Origin: Thermoguttaceae bacterium
GTDB taxonomy: Bacteria > Planctomycetota > Planctomycetia > Pirellulales > Thermoguttaceae
NCBI GenBank assembly: GCA_029975295.1
Contig: JARKPK010000165.1
Coordinates: 1 to 49,293, forward strand
Length of the DNA: 49,293 bases
Direction of reading: 5' to 3'
Shown: positions 9,701 through 16,952 of the stretch, in pieces
Layout: each line of letters opens with the position of its first letter
Numbering within the stretch: position 1 is the stretch's first letter
The notes under the pieces: model-generated
The model's input: the letters and a program-made list of their open reading frames with translations, nothing else
What the model was told of the DNA's origin: nothing
Database searches by the model: none
Position numbers and translations under genes: made by a program

Positions 9701-9810
9701 TCCGTGTGGTGCACAAGGGCAAGTATCAGACGGGCTTCGCAGCCATCCAGTGCATGTACGCGCCCGAATTCAACAGCCACTCGGAAAGCATCGTACTCAA
9801 CGTGGAGTGA
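3760..9810 (+). CDS. Giant secreted alpha-2-macroglobulin with intact thioester motif
   Basis: Alpha-2-macroglobulins trap proteases: cleavage of a bait segment triggers a shape change and exposes a reactive thioester. This 2016-residue protein has a signal peptide (MNRPYLPWICVGLIAVVCLASIGAG) without a convincing lipobox, and a helical, TPR-like region to about residue 400. Beta-sandwich macroglobulin domains follow, one with the carboxypeptidase-regulatory-like pattern EATVEGFVLDNDSGEPIAGA. A Met/Ala/Gly-rich segment lies at about 1166-1247, then the A2M signature NLNETAFFFPHL. The thioester site is PYECSEQVF with Cys1484, in front of an alpha-helical barrel and a C-terminal receptor-like domain. 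ATG 3760 is chosen over 3646 because GAGGGAAGG lies 9 nt upstream and a signal peptide follows. No penicillin-binding protein 1C gene, the partner of the Escherichia coli homologue, is adjacent. Confidence 0.92.
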   Translation: MNRPYLPWICVGLIAVVCLASIGAGPREDQWKKVDQAVEKGLPKTAIEHLEPIIEGAIRDKAYPEAIRAIAKKVALIGTIEGNKPEEKIVRLETEIEKAPAEMRPMMTAVLAHWYWHFFQQNRWRFVQRTATAQSPGSDINTWDLPRILAEIDKQFVKALEAEEELKKIPVAQYDELLTKGNMPDSYRPTLFDFVAFEALQFYSSGEQAGSKAEDAFELSADGPAFAPADEFLKWKIETTDENSLTVKALRLYQKLMKFHEDDKTPDAFLDADLGRLAFVSSRAVGEEKDARYKAALKRFVDRHGDHPVSALARYYWASTIHGEGDWVEAHRIARQGAEAFPRTPGGNLCFNLVQQIEQPELAVAADRVWNTPWPMLDVRYRNIKEVHFRLVARDWKTWITKYDAGARWLDEPSMKAALSDAPVKQWSAQLPATEDYQQRGEEIAVPQDIKPGWYFLVASVRPDFAQQNNIIHFRPVWVSKLGLVLRTRSGEATVEGFVLDNDSGEPIAGAEVQVYVTDNRLGTYVPSGQPVKTDQNGLFRGAGMHQRSAMVFVSHGDQKLANEDDIYLYQGGGRQRVAEQSIFFTDRSLYRPGQTIQYKGIAVAVDHERDEYTAVAHRDLTVVFVDPNGKEIAKQKQKTNQFGSFSGSFTAPRDRLMGRMQIRVESGPSGGTAFNVEEYKRPKFQVEVDAPKTPAKLNETVQVSGKATAYTGAAIGGAKVRYRVVREVRYPDWWYWFCWWMPRGGNSQEIAHGNTTTESDGSFKIEFVAKPDLSVAEKDEPVFQYSVTAEVTDTTGETRVGNRTVNVAYTALRASMSAPQWLTAEQPVELTISTTTHDGEGQKAEGSVKVYALKQPAKVQRPKAPGIHLPRFEQRRGKAAQTPPPPDPADINSWELGDLAAEEGFTTDATGRTVLKVALKPGPYRVMLATQDRYNMQIKAVLPLLVLDPNARALPVKLPNLVAAPKWGVEPGEEFMALWGSGYEKARAFIEVEHRRKVIQAFWTEKGASQQKVVQKVDEAMRGGFTVRVTMVRENRGYVSSHYVSVPWSNKQLNVVWERFVSKLEPAQKETFTAVITGPDAKKAAAEMVATLYDKSLDAYLPLNWPSFGGLFRSDYANLNAQFQNTCQWLNQIGHSLQREYRDGSITYRQFPNELTANLWGYQFGRRGGMMFKGGLGGAMADGAAMPAAAAPMLDRAEMQAAGAPMEAEAAKSGGERRMNAVADKQRKADGDEAGKPGAAAGPDLSKVAARTNLNETAFFFPHLVSGEDGTVRMEFTMPEALTTWKFIGFAHDEKLRSGMIGGEVITAKDLMCQPNPPRFLREGDVLAFSVKVSNQSAGRLTGKVRLTFFDPVSEKPLDAALGNSAAEQPFDIASKESASFTWKITVPDGMGPVAYKAVAASDRLSDGEQALLPVLSRRVLVTESLPLPIRGPQTKKFTFSRLAESGKSDTLQHQTLTVQMVSNPSWYAVMALPYLMEYPYECSEQVFNRLYANSLARHIAQSNPKIRRVFDQWKDTPALDSPLEKNQDLKAVILEETPWLRQAQAESQARRNVGILFDDNRLNEETARLLAKLGEMQHDDGAWPWFPGGPGNDYITLYITTGFGRLRHLGVRLDAAPAVKSLTRLDGWIDRIYREILRHGHKDKNNLSTTIALYLYGRSFFLEDKPIAAEHREAVDYFLGQAKTHWLKLDVRQSQAHLAVALKRFGDIESARDIMRSIKERSVSNEEMGMFWRDLELSWWWYRAPIETQAMMIEAFDEVMNDAQAVEDCKVWLLKQKQTQDWKTTKATADAIYALLLRGENVLAADALVEVALGGRTIKPENVEAGTGFYEQRFVRGEIQPKMAEVTVKKTEPGVAWGSVHWQYLEDMSKVTAFEGTPLKITKNLFVREYAKTGPVLKPVAGAVKVGDEIVVRLVLRTDRDMEYVHLKDYRGSGTEPVNVLSQYKYQDGLGYYESTRDTASHFFIDYLPKGTYVFEYAVRVVHKGKYQTGFAAIQCMYAPEFNSHSESIVLNVE

Positions 9811-9850
9811 CCAGCGGAGCCGGCGGCGGAAAGACGCGCGAATCGCACTG

Positions 9851-9883
9851 CCCCGGTCGGAACCGATTGCGTTCTGGCCGGGG
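9851..9883. terminator. Long hairpin between convergent genes
   Basis: A 13-bp stem, with two G-T wobbles, pairs 9851-9863 (CCCCGGTCGGAAC) with 9871-9883 (GTTCTGGCCGGGG) around a 7-base loop. It lies between the convergent alpha-2-macroglobulin and phosphofructokinase genes. On the plus strand a short T-rich stretch (TTTCTT) follows 7 bases later. The minus strand has no T tract. Likely a transcription barrier; classical intrinsic termination is uncertain. Confidence 0.5.
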
Positions 9884-10002
9884 TGGAGCGTTTCTTGATA
9901 AAGGCGCGACTTCCCAGCCGTTCGATAAGCGTCGGGGACTCGACCTCCGAGCTTCTTGGCGGCGCGGGACGCGAGCCCGCGGCCGTGCGGGCACTCCAAC
10001 GA

Positions 10003-11304
10003 TCACTCGAACGATCTCGGCTGCCCGGTGGCCGAGAGCACGGCGTTCCACAATTCGCCCTCGACATTGACCCTGCGCTTCTGCCCCACCGACATCGCAA
10101 TCGGCACATGCACGAACGTGCCGTTGAGATGCCCGAGCAACACTCCCGTTTTGCCCGCCATCGCGGCATGAACCGCCCGGCGGCCGAACTGATCGCAAAG
10201 GATGTCATCCTCGCAATCGGCCGGCACGCTGCGGATCACGTAGCTGGGGTCAATATACTTGATGTCCACCGGCGGGCCGTGCTCGGCGAAGTAACGAAGA
10301 ATCGCGTCTTTGAGCACTGGACCGATATCCGGCAGTTTCAGGTTGCCCGACTGATCGCGCTGAGCGGTTTGCCGATCGACCATCGCGGCGCCGACCCCTT
10401 CGGCCACGACGATCACGGCATGCTCGCGTTCGAGCATGCGCCGCCTGAGAACGGCCAAGAACCCCTTTGGGCCGTCAAGCCGCAGCGGCACCTCGGGAAT
10501 CAAGGTGAAGTTCACCTCCTGGCTGGCCAGCGTGGCCGCCGCGGCGATGAACCCGGCTTCGCGCCCCATCACTTTGACCAACCCGATGCCGTAGCGGGGC
10601 CCCTTCGCTTCCACGTGGGCGCCGGCAATCACCCGCTCGGCTTCGGCCACGGCCGTGGTGAATCCGAACGTGCGGTCGCAGAAGGCGATGTCGTTGTCAA
10701 TCGTTTTCGGAATCCCGACGATGGCGATCGGCAGACCGCGCCGTGCAACCTCCTCGTGCAGCGCATGGGCGCCCCGCTGCGTGCCATCGCCTCCGACGCA
10801 GAAGAGGATGTCGATCTTCCGCTCGGCCAGGAAGTCGGCCATCACGCCCGGCTCCTGCGCCCCGCGCGAGGTGCCCAAGATCGTGCCGCCCTCCTGATGA
10901 ATGCGTTCGACCATCGAAAGCGTCAAACGCAAAGGTTCCCTCCCTTGCTTGGGGTTCAGTCCTTGATAGCCGTAGCGGATGCCGAGCACCTCGGGCACGC
11001 CGTAGTTCATGGCGAGTTCGAGGAATACCGAGCGGATCACATTGTTCAAGCCCGGCGAAAGCCCGCCGCAGGTGACGATGGCCGCGCGCGTTCGCGCGGG
11101 ATCGAAAAAAATCCGCTGTCTGGCCCCGGCCTTCTCGAAAAGCAACTCGTCCTCGGGCGGGCGATCAAGGTGGTGATCAACCTGCGCTCGGACGAAATGG
11201 TCGTCGCCGACAAAGTTCGTCGCCTCGCCGCCGCGCTTCGCCTCGGCGCACAGCGGCGAGGCGCGGCGCGGCTCGCCCAAAACGGAAGATCGAACAACAC
11301 GCAT
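10003..11304 (-). CDS. pfkA: 6-phosphofructokinase (ATP-type glycine with PPi-type lysine)
   Basis: Phosphorylates fructose 6-phosphate to fructose 1,6-bisphosphate in glycolysis. The 433-residue protein has an N-terminal extension of about 70 residues, then TCGGLSPGLNNVIR (78-91), CVGGDGTQRGAH (169-180) and GIPKTIDNDI (197-206). The glycine in GGDGT is the mark of ATP users (PPi enzymes have Asp there), while Lys in PKTIDND is usual in PPi enzymes. This combination is known from the long ATP-dependent group found in plants, trypanosomes and spirochaetes, so ATP use is inferred. The start at 11304 is fixed by AGGAGGA 6 nt upstream. Transcribed alone, opposite to its neighbours. Confidence 0.88.
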   Translation of the reverse strand: MRVVRSSVLGEPRRASPLCAEAKRGGEATNFVGDDHFVRAQVDHHLDRPPEDELLFEKAGARQRIFFDPARTRAAIVTCGGLSPGLNNVIRSVFLELAMNYGVPEVLGIRYGYQGLNPKQGREPLRLTLSMVERIHQEGGTILGTSRGAQEPGVMADFLAERKIDILFCVGGDGTQRGAHALHEEVARRGLPIAIVGIPKTIDNDIAFCDRTFGFTTAVAEAERVIAGAHVEAKGPRYGIGLVKVMGREAGFIAAAATLASQEVNFTLIPEVPLRLDGPKGFLAVLRRRMLEREHAVIVVAEGVGAAMVDRQTAQRDQSGNLKLPDIGPVLKDAILRYFAEHGPPVDIKYIDPSYVIRSVPADCEDDILCDQFGRRAVHAAMAGKTGVLLGHLNGTFVHVPIAMSVGQKRRVNVEGELWNAVLSATGQPRSFE

Positions 11305-11742
11305 GGCGCATCCTCCTGAAAAACGGGCCGAACGGCTCGTCAGCGTCAACACCAGACACGTTCAGCCAACGAATCGCCCCGAGACGATTCATGCCGCATC
11401 GATCGGAGTATAACACACGCCCGGCGATCGAAGCCATCCACCGCCGGCGCGCATCCCCGCGGGCGATCGGCTTGACGGCCTCGCTCCGCCCGCACAATCG
11501 CCCAGCGCCCCGTCATCAGAAACCGGCGCTCGTTTCTTCGGCGGCGCAGCGATCCCCTCTTGCTCGACGACCGGCCTAAGGCGACAATAGCGGTGACTCG
11601 CGGCACTGCCGAACCAGCGGCGGCCGCGCGTTCTGGAGCGAGTCGCCCCTTTTTCAACGCGGGCATTGGCTGATGGTGCAATCGTCTGCGAAACACAGCC
11701 TCTTATCGAAAACACGAACACTTTCTGGGAAAGAGAGAAACC
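11305..11742. other. Divergent intergenic stretch
   Basis: About 438 bases between the start of the phosphofructokinase gene (minus) and the TIM-barrel gene (plus). It contains an extended -10 for the minus-strand gene (separate entry). No gene is supported. Confidence 0.45.
11407..11412 (-). promoter_or_regulatory. Extended -10 element of the phosphofructokinase gene
   Basis: On the minus strand the bases read TGTTATACT, an extended -10 (TGn plus TATACT). The expected -35 region is poor, as is common for extended -10 promoters. It would give a leader of roughly 95 nt. Confidence 0.4.
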
Positions 11743-12756
11743 ATGGTCGATAAACCCCGCGTGATCCTCTCCGGTTTTGCTGACGAGTCGGCGATTGACA
11801 AGACCGCACCGCAGCAGTTTGCCGCCTTTGCGGCATTGGGGCTTCAATACTATACGATTCGGTTCATCGACGTCGGCTCGGGCGTCAAGAACGTGATGAA
11901 GCTGACGGTTTCCGAAATTCAAAAGATCCGTCAGTTGCAAAACGACTTCGGCCTGAACGTCTCGTCGATCGGTTCGCCCATCGGCAAAGTCAAGCTCCGC
12001 GATATTGACGACGGCACGAAAAACGTGTTCGTTCCGTTCAAGAAGTACCTCGGGCAAGACGTGAAAAAGGCCTGCGAATTGGCGCACGCCTTTGAAACAA
12101 AGCTGATTCGCGGGTTTTCTTTCTATCATCCCAAAGGCTCCGATCCGCGCGAACACTTGGCGCAAGCGGTCGATCAACTTGGCCAAATCGCCGAGGTTTG
12201 CCATCGCTCCGACCTGACTTTCGGCCTGGAGATCGAGGCGAATCTGGTGGGCTGCCGCGGCGACCTGCTCGCCGAGATCTACCGCAAGGTGAACCATCCG
12301 GCCATGGTGCTCATCTTCGATGCCGCGAACGTGATCGTTCAAGGGTTCGGGCCGCAAGAGGTTTACGAGCAATACGAAGTGATGAAACCCGGCCTCGGCT
12401 GGCTGCACATCAAAGACTATCGCGATCCGGGGCCGGTGGACAAAGGCGGTCATGTCAACGAAGACAAACTGGCCAATTTCGTGCCCGCCGACCTTGGCGA
12501 CGCCGCCCACGAACGCATCTTGCGCGACTTCGCCGGCATCATCCCGTCGCTCGAGCGCAAGCTGCGCCGTCGCGGCGTGCCAGGAGTGTTCCTCGATCTT
12601 GAACCGCATGTGAAGGGTGGTGGGCAGTTCGGCGGGTTCAGCGGGCCCGACGGCATGGGCGTGGCCCTTCGCGGCCTGTGCCGAGTGCTCGACTACGTGG
12701 GAATCGAATACCATCTCCGCGATTTCGAAGACATCAAAGCCTCGCGCGGATTCTAA
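11743..12756 (+). CDS. Sugar phosphate isomerase/epimerase-like TIM-barrel protein
   Basis: Belongs to the xylose-isomerase-like/AP-endonuclease-2 barrel family, metal enzymes that isomerise, epimerise or otherwise process sugars and sugar acids in the cytoplasm. The 337-residue sequence has no signal peptide. Probable metal ligands sit at the ends of barrel strands in the usual order: Glu163/Glu165 in FGLEIEAN, Asp193 in IFDAAN, His222 in WLHIKDYRD and Glu287 in FLDLEPH. GAGAG lies just before the ATG. It is followed within 80 bases by the hydrate epimerase gene in the same direction. The substrate cannot be named; planctomycetes carry many such paralogues. Confidence 0.8.
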   Translation: MVDKPRVILSGFADESAIDKTAPQQFAAFAALGLQYYTIRFIDVGSGVKNVMKLTVSEIQKIRQLQNDFGLNVSSIGSPIGKVKLRDIDDGTKNVFVPFKKYLGQDVKKACELAHAFETKLIRGFSFYHPKGSDPREHLAQAVDQLGQIAEVCHRSDLTFGLEIEANLVGCRGDLLAEIYRKVNHPAMVLIFDAANVIVQGFGPQEVYEQYEVMKPGLGWLHIKDYRDPGPVDKGGHVNEDKLANFVPADLGDAAHERILRDFAGIIPSLERKLRRRGVPGVFLDLEPHVKGGGQFGGFSGPDGMGVALRGLCRVLDYVGIEYHLRDFEDIKASRGF

Positions 12757-12832
12757 GTTCGGAGTTCGAACGATTCGGTGCGCAGGCCTCGGGCCTCGGC
12801 GCGCCGGGCCCTCGCCTTGGAACGACACGGGC

Positions 12833-13528
12833 ATGATGCCGAACGAAGATCTTGCAACGCCGGTGCTTACCCGTGAGCAATGTCGCCGGGTGGACCAACT
12901 GGCCATCGAACGATACGGCATACCGGGCATCGTCTTGATGGAAAACGCCGGCCGGGGAGTCGTTGACGGGTTGGTGCGACTTGGGCTCTCGGGACCGTTG
13001 CTGATCTGCTGCGGGCGCGGCAACAACGCCGGCGACGGGTTTGTGATTGCGCGCCACGCTGAGATTCGCGGCATCTCCGCCGTCACGCTGCTCTATTGCG
13101 AGCCCGATCGCCTGACGGGCGACGCGGCCGTCAACTACAGCATCCTCAAAGCAACGGGCGCTCCGCTGATCGTTTGCGGCAACCGCTTCGACCCAGTAGT
13201 CTTTAACCGATACGCGACCGATGCGGGCGTCATCATCGACGCGCTGCTTGGAACCGGAGCGACCGGCGCGCCTCGCCCCCCGTTCGATGAGCTGATCGAC
13301 CACATCAATGCATGCCCGGCGACAGTCGTGGCCGTGGATCTTCCCAGCGGCCTCGATTGCGACACTGGCGTTGCCGCCGCGCCGACCGTTCGCGCCGATT
13401 TCACCTTCACTTTCGCAGCCCGAAAGCCGGGCTTTCTTGTCGCCGGCGTCGAGCGGTTTACCGGCGCCGTTCATCTTTGCGACATCGGCGTTCCGCCACG
13501 GCTGCTTGCCGAGGCGGCTTCGGGCTGA
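12833..13528 (+). CDS. nnrE: NAD(P)H-hydrate epimerase (YjeF_N domain)
   Basis: Interconverts the R and S forms of hydrated NAD(P)H so that a dehydratase can repair it. The 231-residue protein is one YjeF_N domain: LTREQCRRVDQLAIERYGIPGIVLMENAGRG in outline at 12-42, the nucleotide-binding loop CGRGNNAGDGF (60-70), DALLGTGATG, and VAVDLPSGLDCDTG with a probable catalytic Asp. The fused C-terminal dehydratase (YjeF_C) seen in many bacteria is absent, so this is the stand-alone form and the dehydratase must be elsewhere. The frame is open further upstream, but ATG 12833 (or 12836) puts the start just before the conserved domain; the ribosome binding site is weak, which fits read-through from the preceding gene. 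Confidence 0.85.
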   Translation: MMPNEDLATPVLTREQCRRVDQLAIERYGIPGIVLMENAGRGVVDGLVRLGLSGPLLICCGRGNNAGDGFVIARHAEIRGISAVTLLYCEPDRLTGDAAVNYSILKATGAPLIVCGNRFDPVVFNRYATDAGVIIDALLGTGATGAPRPPFDELIDHINACPATVVAVDLPSGLDCDTGVAAAPTVRADFTFTFAARKPGFLVAGVERFTGAVHLCDIGVPPRLLAEAASG

Positions 13529-13866
13529 TGTTGCCTCGGGCAGACTCTTCGGCCCAACAGCTTCGGCTTGCAGCCAAAATGCTCCGTTGCGGAGTCCACC
13601 GCGGGCCGCGGGCCAATCGACCAGATACAGCTTTTGATCGCCGGCTTCTTGCTCTATACTTGAGGGTGTTCGAGGAGCAACCCGCCCTCCAACGGCGGGG
13701 GACGGCGATGTTCGCAAACAAGAACACAACGGCTGGGCCGTACGTGCGGCGTCATTCGGCCGGCAGCCCGTGTGCCGCTTGTCGCGTAGTCGCAAAAAAA
13801 AGGCTCTAATCGTCGTGGACAACGCCCAATGAACGCCGGCGCCGCCGATTTCGATAGGGATTAGCG
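13529..13866. other. Leader region of the ybaB-recR pair
   Basis: About 338 bases without a gene. It holds a promoter-like pair near 13634-13660, then a transcribed stretch of possible hairpins: CCCGCC (13681-13686) with GGCGGG (13694-13699), and ACGGC-TGG-GCCGT ending near 13741. A run of eight A lies at 13794-13801. I looked for a signal-recognition-particle RNA here and did not find its conserved tetraloop motif. Confidence 0.4.
13634..13660 (+). promoter_or_regulatory. Possible promoter of ybaB-recR
   Basis: TTGATC (13634-13639) and TATACT (13655-13660) with a 15-base spacer. The -10 is strong (5 of 6); the spacing is short. It would give a leader of about 200 nt. Confidence 0.4.
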
Positions 13867-14250
13867 ATGTTCAAAGGAATTGCCAATTTGGCGTCGATGC
13901 TCAAGAGCGCCCAGCAGGTCGGCGCAAAAATGCGGCAACTGAATGACCAACTGCAGGGCAAGAGGGCCATCGGTTCGGCCGGCGGGGGGCTGGTCGAGAT
14001 TGAACTGAATGGACTGCTCGAAGTCTCAAGATGTTCCATCGACCCTACGTTGATCGAGCAGGGCGATCGCGAACTGCTCGAAGACTTGCTTCTCGCGGCG
14101 ATGAATCAAGCGATCGCCAAGGGGCGTCAACTCCACGTCGAAGCAATGCGAGAAATCACCGGCGGCCTGGAACTGCCCGGTGTGCAAGAGGCCATCGAAA
14201 AGTTTGCCGGCATGGGCCCCGCGGGCGGCGATCCGCAACCGCCCGGCTGA
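13867..14250 (+). CDS. ybaB: YbaB/EbfC-family nucleoid-associated protein
   Basis: Small DNA-binding protein that coats the nucleoid, forms dimers with a tweezer-like shape and is commonly encoded just before recR. The 127 residues match the family: an N-terminal amphipathic helix (MFKGIANLASMLKSAQQVGAKM), the beta-rich centre GGGLVEIELNGLLEVSRCSIDP, and the helix LLEDLLLAAMNQAI. The last ten residues are a Gly/Pro tail. AGGGA lies 6 nt before the ATG. recR begins about 70 bases later on the same strand, which supports the assignment. dnaX, which often precedes this pair, is not present here. Confidence 0.9.
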   Translation: MFKGIANLASMLKSAQQVGAKMRQLNDQLQGKRAIGSAGGGLVEIELNGLLEVSRCSIDPTLIEQGDRELLEDLLLAAMNQAIAKGRQLHVEAMREITGGLELPGVQEAIEKFAGMGPAGGDPQPPG

Positions 14251-14321
14251 TTATTCCGGTCGAGCGGGCGAAATAGCACGGCCGCATGGCCCCAGGTCGA
14301 GTGCGGGAAGAGGATCGGATT

Positions 14322-14927
14322 ATGGCGGAAGTTAGTCAATCGGTGACTGATTTGATCAACGAACTGGCCAAATTGCCGGGCATCGGCAAGAAGTCGGCCG
14401 AGCGTTTAGCCTATCATCTGTTGCGAACTTCCAAGCCCGACGCCCTGGCGCTGGCCGATGCGATTCGCCGAGTTAAAGAGAACGTTCGCTATTGCAGCGT
14501 CTGCTATAATTTGGCCGAGGAAGAGCTTTGCTCGATTTGCCGCGATCCGCGCCGCGACCAAGAGCTATTGTGCGTCGTGGAACAGCCGCGCGATTTGTTG
14601 GCGTTGGAACAAGCCGGTGTGTATCGCGGAATGTACCACGTGCTCTTGGGTCGGATTGCTCCACTGGAAGGGATTACGCCGGAACAACTGACCATCGACG
14701 CCCTAATTCGCCGCGTGCGCGGCGGCAAGTTCCGCGAGGTGATCATGGCCACCAATCCGACCATCGAAGGCGATGGCACAGCGCTGCACATATCGAGCAT
14801 GTTGGGCGACTTGCCCGTCCAAATTACTCGTCTGGCACGGGGAATCACCAGCGGCAGCGTATTGGAGTTCGCCAACAAGGAGATTCTGGCCGATGCCCTC
14901 ACCGGGCGTCAGGCGCTGAACTATTGA
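14322..14927 (+). CDS. recR: Recombination mediator RecR
   Basis: With RecO (and RecF) it loads RecA at single-strand gaps. The 201 residues show a helix-hairpin-helix ([17 protein letters not shown], 18-34), a four-cysteine zinc finger (Cys58, Cys61, Cys70, Cys73 in [16 protein letters not shown]) and a Toprim domain starting [11 protein letters not shown] (81-91) with GRIAPLEGI and the acidic region [12 protein letters not shown]. The frame is open from 14286, but ATG 14322 follows GGAAGAGGA with 8 nt spacing and matches the usual N-terminus, so it is chosen. Probably co-transcribed with ybaB; a terminator-like hairpin follows about 100 bases after the stop. Confidence 0.95.
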   Translation: MAEVSQSVTDLINELAKLPGIGKKSAERLAYHLLRTSKPDALALADAIRRVKENVRYCSVCYNLAEEELCSICRDPRRDQELLCVVEQPRDLLALEQAGVYRGMYHVLLGRIAPLEGITPEQLTIDALIRRVRGGKFREVIMATNPTIEGDGTALHISSMLGDLPVQITRLARGITSGSVLEFANKEILADALTGRQALNY

Positions 14928-15025
14928 TCTTCTGACGACCGAAACGAGGCCCACAGGCCAACAGATCGGCAGTGCCGAGCCCGAAGCGCCGGCACGATTG
15001 GGTGATGCTCAAAAGGAATCGGGAA

Positions 15026-15047
15026 CGGCCCCTCAAGGGCCGCTTTT
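15026..15047 (+). terminator. Intrinsic-terminator-like hairpin after recR
   Basis: A 6-bp G+C stem, CGGCCC (15026-15031) with GGGCCG (15037-15042), 5-base loop CTCAA, followed by CTTTTC. It lies between recR and rpoN. Confidence 0.5.
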
Positions 15048-15066
15048 CAACGACAGGTGAATGGAT

Positions 15067-16587
15067 ATGCGACTGTCAATCGGCCAAGACATGCGGATGG
15101 CGCAGAAACAGATTCTGGCCCCGCGAATGATCCAGTCGATGGAGATTCTGCAACTGCCGATTCTCGAGCTCCAGGAGCGAATCGAGCAGGAGTTGCAGGA
15201 GAATCCGGTGCTGGAATTGCGCGAGGAAGAGCCCGAGCTGCCGGCCGAAGCGGACTCCGTTGATTCCCGTGAAATTCCCGACGCCCCGACCGAAGGCGAG
15301 CGCGAACTGGTCATCAACGAAACGACGCAGAATGAAGACGATTTCGAGCGTCTCTGCAACATGGACGAGGAATGCCCCGAGGCATTCAACGAGAGCGTCT
15401 CCCAGTCGCGCGGCGGCATCGAAGAAGCGGCCGAGCGCAAACACGACGCCTTGGCCAACACCCCTGCTCACCAACAGACTCTGCACGACTATCTCCGCGA
15501 CCAATTGGCTTGGTTCGACCTCGACGAAGCGACTCGAGCGATGGCCGAACGCATCATCTACAATCTCGATCCGAATGGCTATTTGCAGGGTCGATTGGAA
15601 GACGTGCTGCCGCCGACGGCCTCGGCCGAAGAGTTGGAACTCGCTCAGTCGGCCCTAAAGCTCGTCCAACGTCTCGATCCGCCCGGGGTCGGCGCGCGGG
15701 ATCTCCGCGAGTGCCTCCTGCTTCAAGTTCGGCCGGGGCAGCCGTTCGAGGAGGAATTGCGGACGTTGATCTCCGACCACCTGGAAGACATCGAGGCTAA
15801 TCGCCTGCCGGCGATCAAACGCAAAACGGGCTGGTCGATCGAGCGGATTCAGGAAGTGGTGACCGAGCTGCGACGACTGAATCCCAAGCCCGGGGCCGAT
15901 TTCTACGAGGAACTCGTTCAACCGGTTACGCCGGACGTTTACGTCGAACAAGACGATTCGGGGCGCTATGTTGTCCGCTTGGACGACGCGAGGCTGCCCT
16001 CTCTCTATATCAGCCCGTATTACCGGCAGCTCCTCGCGGGCGGTCAGGCGGCAACGGAAGCCCGCGAGTGGATCAAGCGCAAGATCAATTCGGCGCAATG
16101 GTTGATTGAAGCGATAGAGCAGCGGCGGCAAACGCTGACGAAGGTGGCGCAAGCGATTGTCGACCACCAAACCGAATTCCTCAACCGCGGCCCCGAGCAT
16201 ATCGAGCCGTTGAAGATGCAGCAGATCGCCGACAAGGTGGGCGTCCATGTCACGACGGTCAGCCGAGCCGTGGACGACAAATGGATTCAAACCCCGCGCG
16301 GCATCTTTCCGCTTAAACGCTTTTTCTGCGGGGGCACCGTCGGGGCCGACGGCGTCGAAGTGGCCTGGGATACGGTCCGCATGAAGCTCCAGGAACTCAT
16401 CGACAACGAAGACAAACAACATCCGCTCAGTGACGAGGAGCTGATGGCCAAAATGGCCGAACAGGGAATCACGGTAGCACGGCGCACGGTGACGAAATAC
16501 CGCAAAGCGATGCGTATTCCCAGCTCGCGGCAGCGACGGGCATGGACCGAAGCCGCCGACGGGCACTCCTCCGCTGAAGAATCTTGA
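15067..16587 (+). CDS. rpoN: RNA polymerase sigma-54 factor
   Basis: Directs RNA polymerase to -24/-12 promoters and needs an AAA+ activator for open-complex formation. The 506-residue protein shows all regions: the Gln/Leu-rich region I at the N-terminus (MRLSIGQDMRMAQKQILAPRM in outline, then IQSMEILQLPILELQERIEQ), an acidic region II at about 48-115, the core-binding domain, the helix-turn-helix (MQQIADKVGVHVTTVSRAVDDK, in outline) and the RpoN box ARRTVTKYR (471-479). ATG 15067 is preferred over 15061 because AGGTGA then has 6 nt spacing. A compatible activator with GAFTGA is encoded at 24058-25431. Confidence 0.95.
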   Translation: MRLSIGQDMRMAQKQILAPRMIQSMEILQLPILELQERIEQELQENPVLELREEEPELPAEADSVDSREIPDAPTEGERELVINETTQNEDDFERLCNMDEECPEAFNESVSQSRGGIEEAAERKHDALANTPAHQQTLHDYLRDQLAWFDLDEATRAMAERIIYNLDPNGYLQGRLEDVLPPTASAEELELAQSALKLVQRLDPPGVGARDLRECLLLQVRPGQPFEEELRTLISDHLEDIEANRLPAIKRKTGWSIERIQEVVTELRRLNPKPGADFYEELVQPVTPDVYVEQDDSGRYVVRLDDARLPSLYISPYYRQLLAGGQAATEAREWIKRKINSAQWLIEAIEQRRQTLTKVAQAIVDHQTEFLNRGPEHIEPLKMQQIADKVGVHVTTVSRAVDDKWIQTPRGIFPLKRFFCGGTVGADGVEVAWDTVRMKLQELIDNEDKQHPLSDEELMAKMAEQGITVARRTVTKYRKAMRIPSSRQRRAWTEAADGHSSAEES

Positions 16588-16952
16588 TTCGTCCGGCATC
16601 GACAGCTAGCATTCTCTTGCGCCGTTTGCTTCGCCTGCGGCGCGTCTCGGCGCGCCGAAGCATGCCGCGGCGCTGCGAGCGAAGCGTTGCGGCTGTTGCC
16701 GATCTCTCCGGCACGTGTGGATTTGCGAGCGTCAAGCGCCGTTGTCCGCCGCGTTGCGGGCTATTCGATGCCCCCAGCAGAGGGCCGGGGGTTTGCGTCG
16801 TTCCGCGGAGGGCCGATAATACGGGCCGCACCGCCACAAGGACGATTTCGATTGCAAGAGCCGGCCGCGTTGCCCGCAGCGGGCGCGTGCGGCTGGGCCC
16901 TGTTTCGGCACGCAATGGGCATCTCATTGGCAACGGAAAGGCACGGACGACC
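16588..16952. other. Leader region before dnaB
   Basis: About 365 bases. It holds an inverted repeat at 16627-16662 (TGCTTCG with CGAAGCA plus inner pairing) and a small perfect hairpin GCCCG-CAG-CGGGC at 16872-16884. The dnaB frame is open through it, but no start with a ribosome binding site is seen before 16953. No separate gene is supported. Confidence 0.4.

Noticed and set aside
11389-13086. 565-codon minus-strand frame
   Set aside because: It is the antisense of the TIM-barrel and NnrE genes, both identified by conserved motifs.
13660-13800. Signal-recognition-particle RNA upstream of ybaB
   Set aside because: The GGAAGGA-type apical loop and flanking internal loop are missing.
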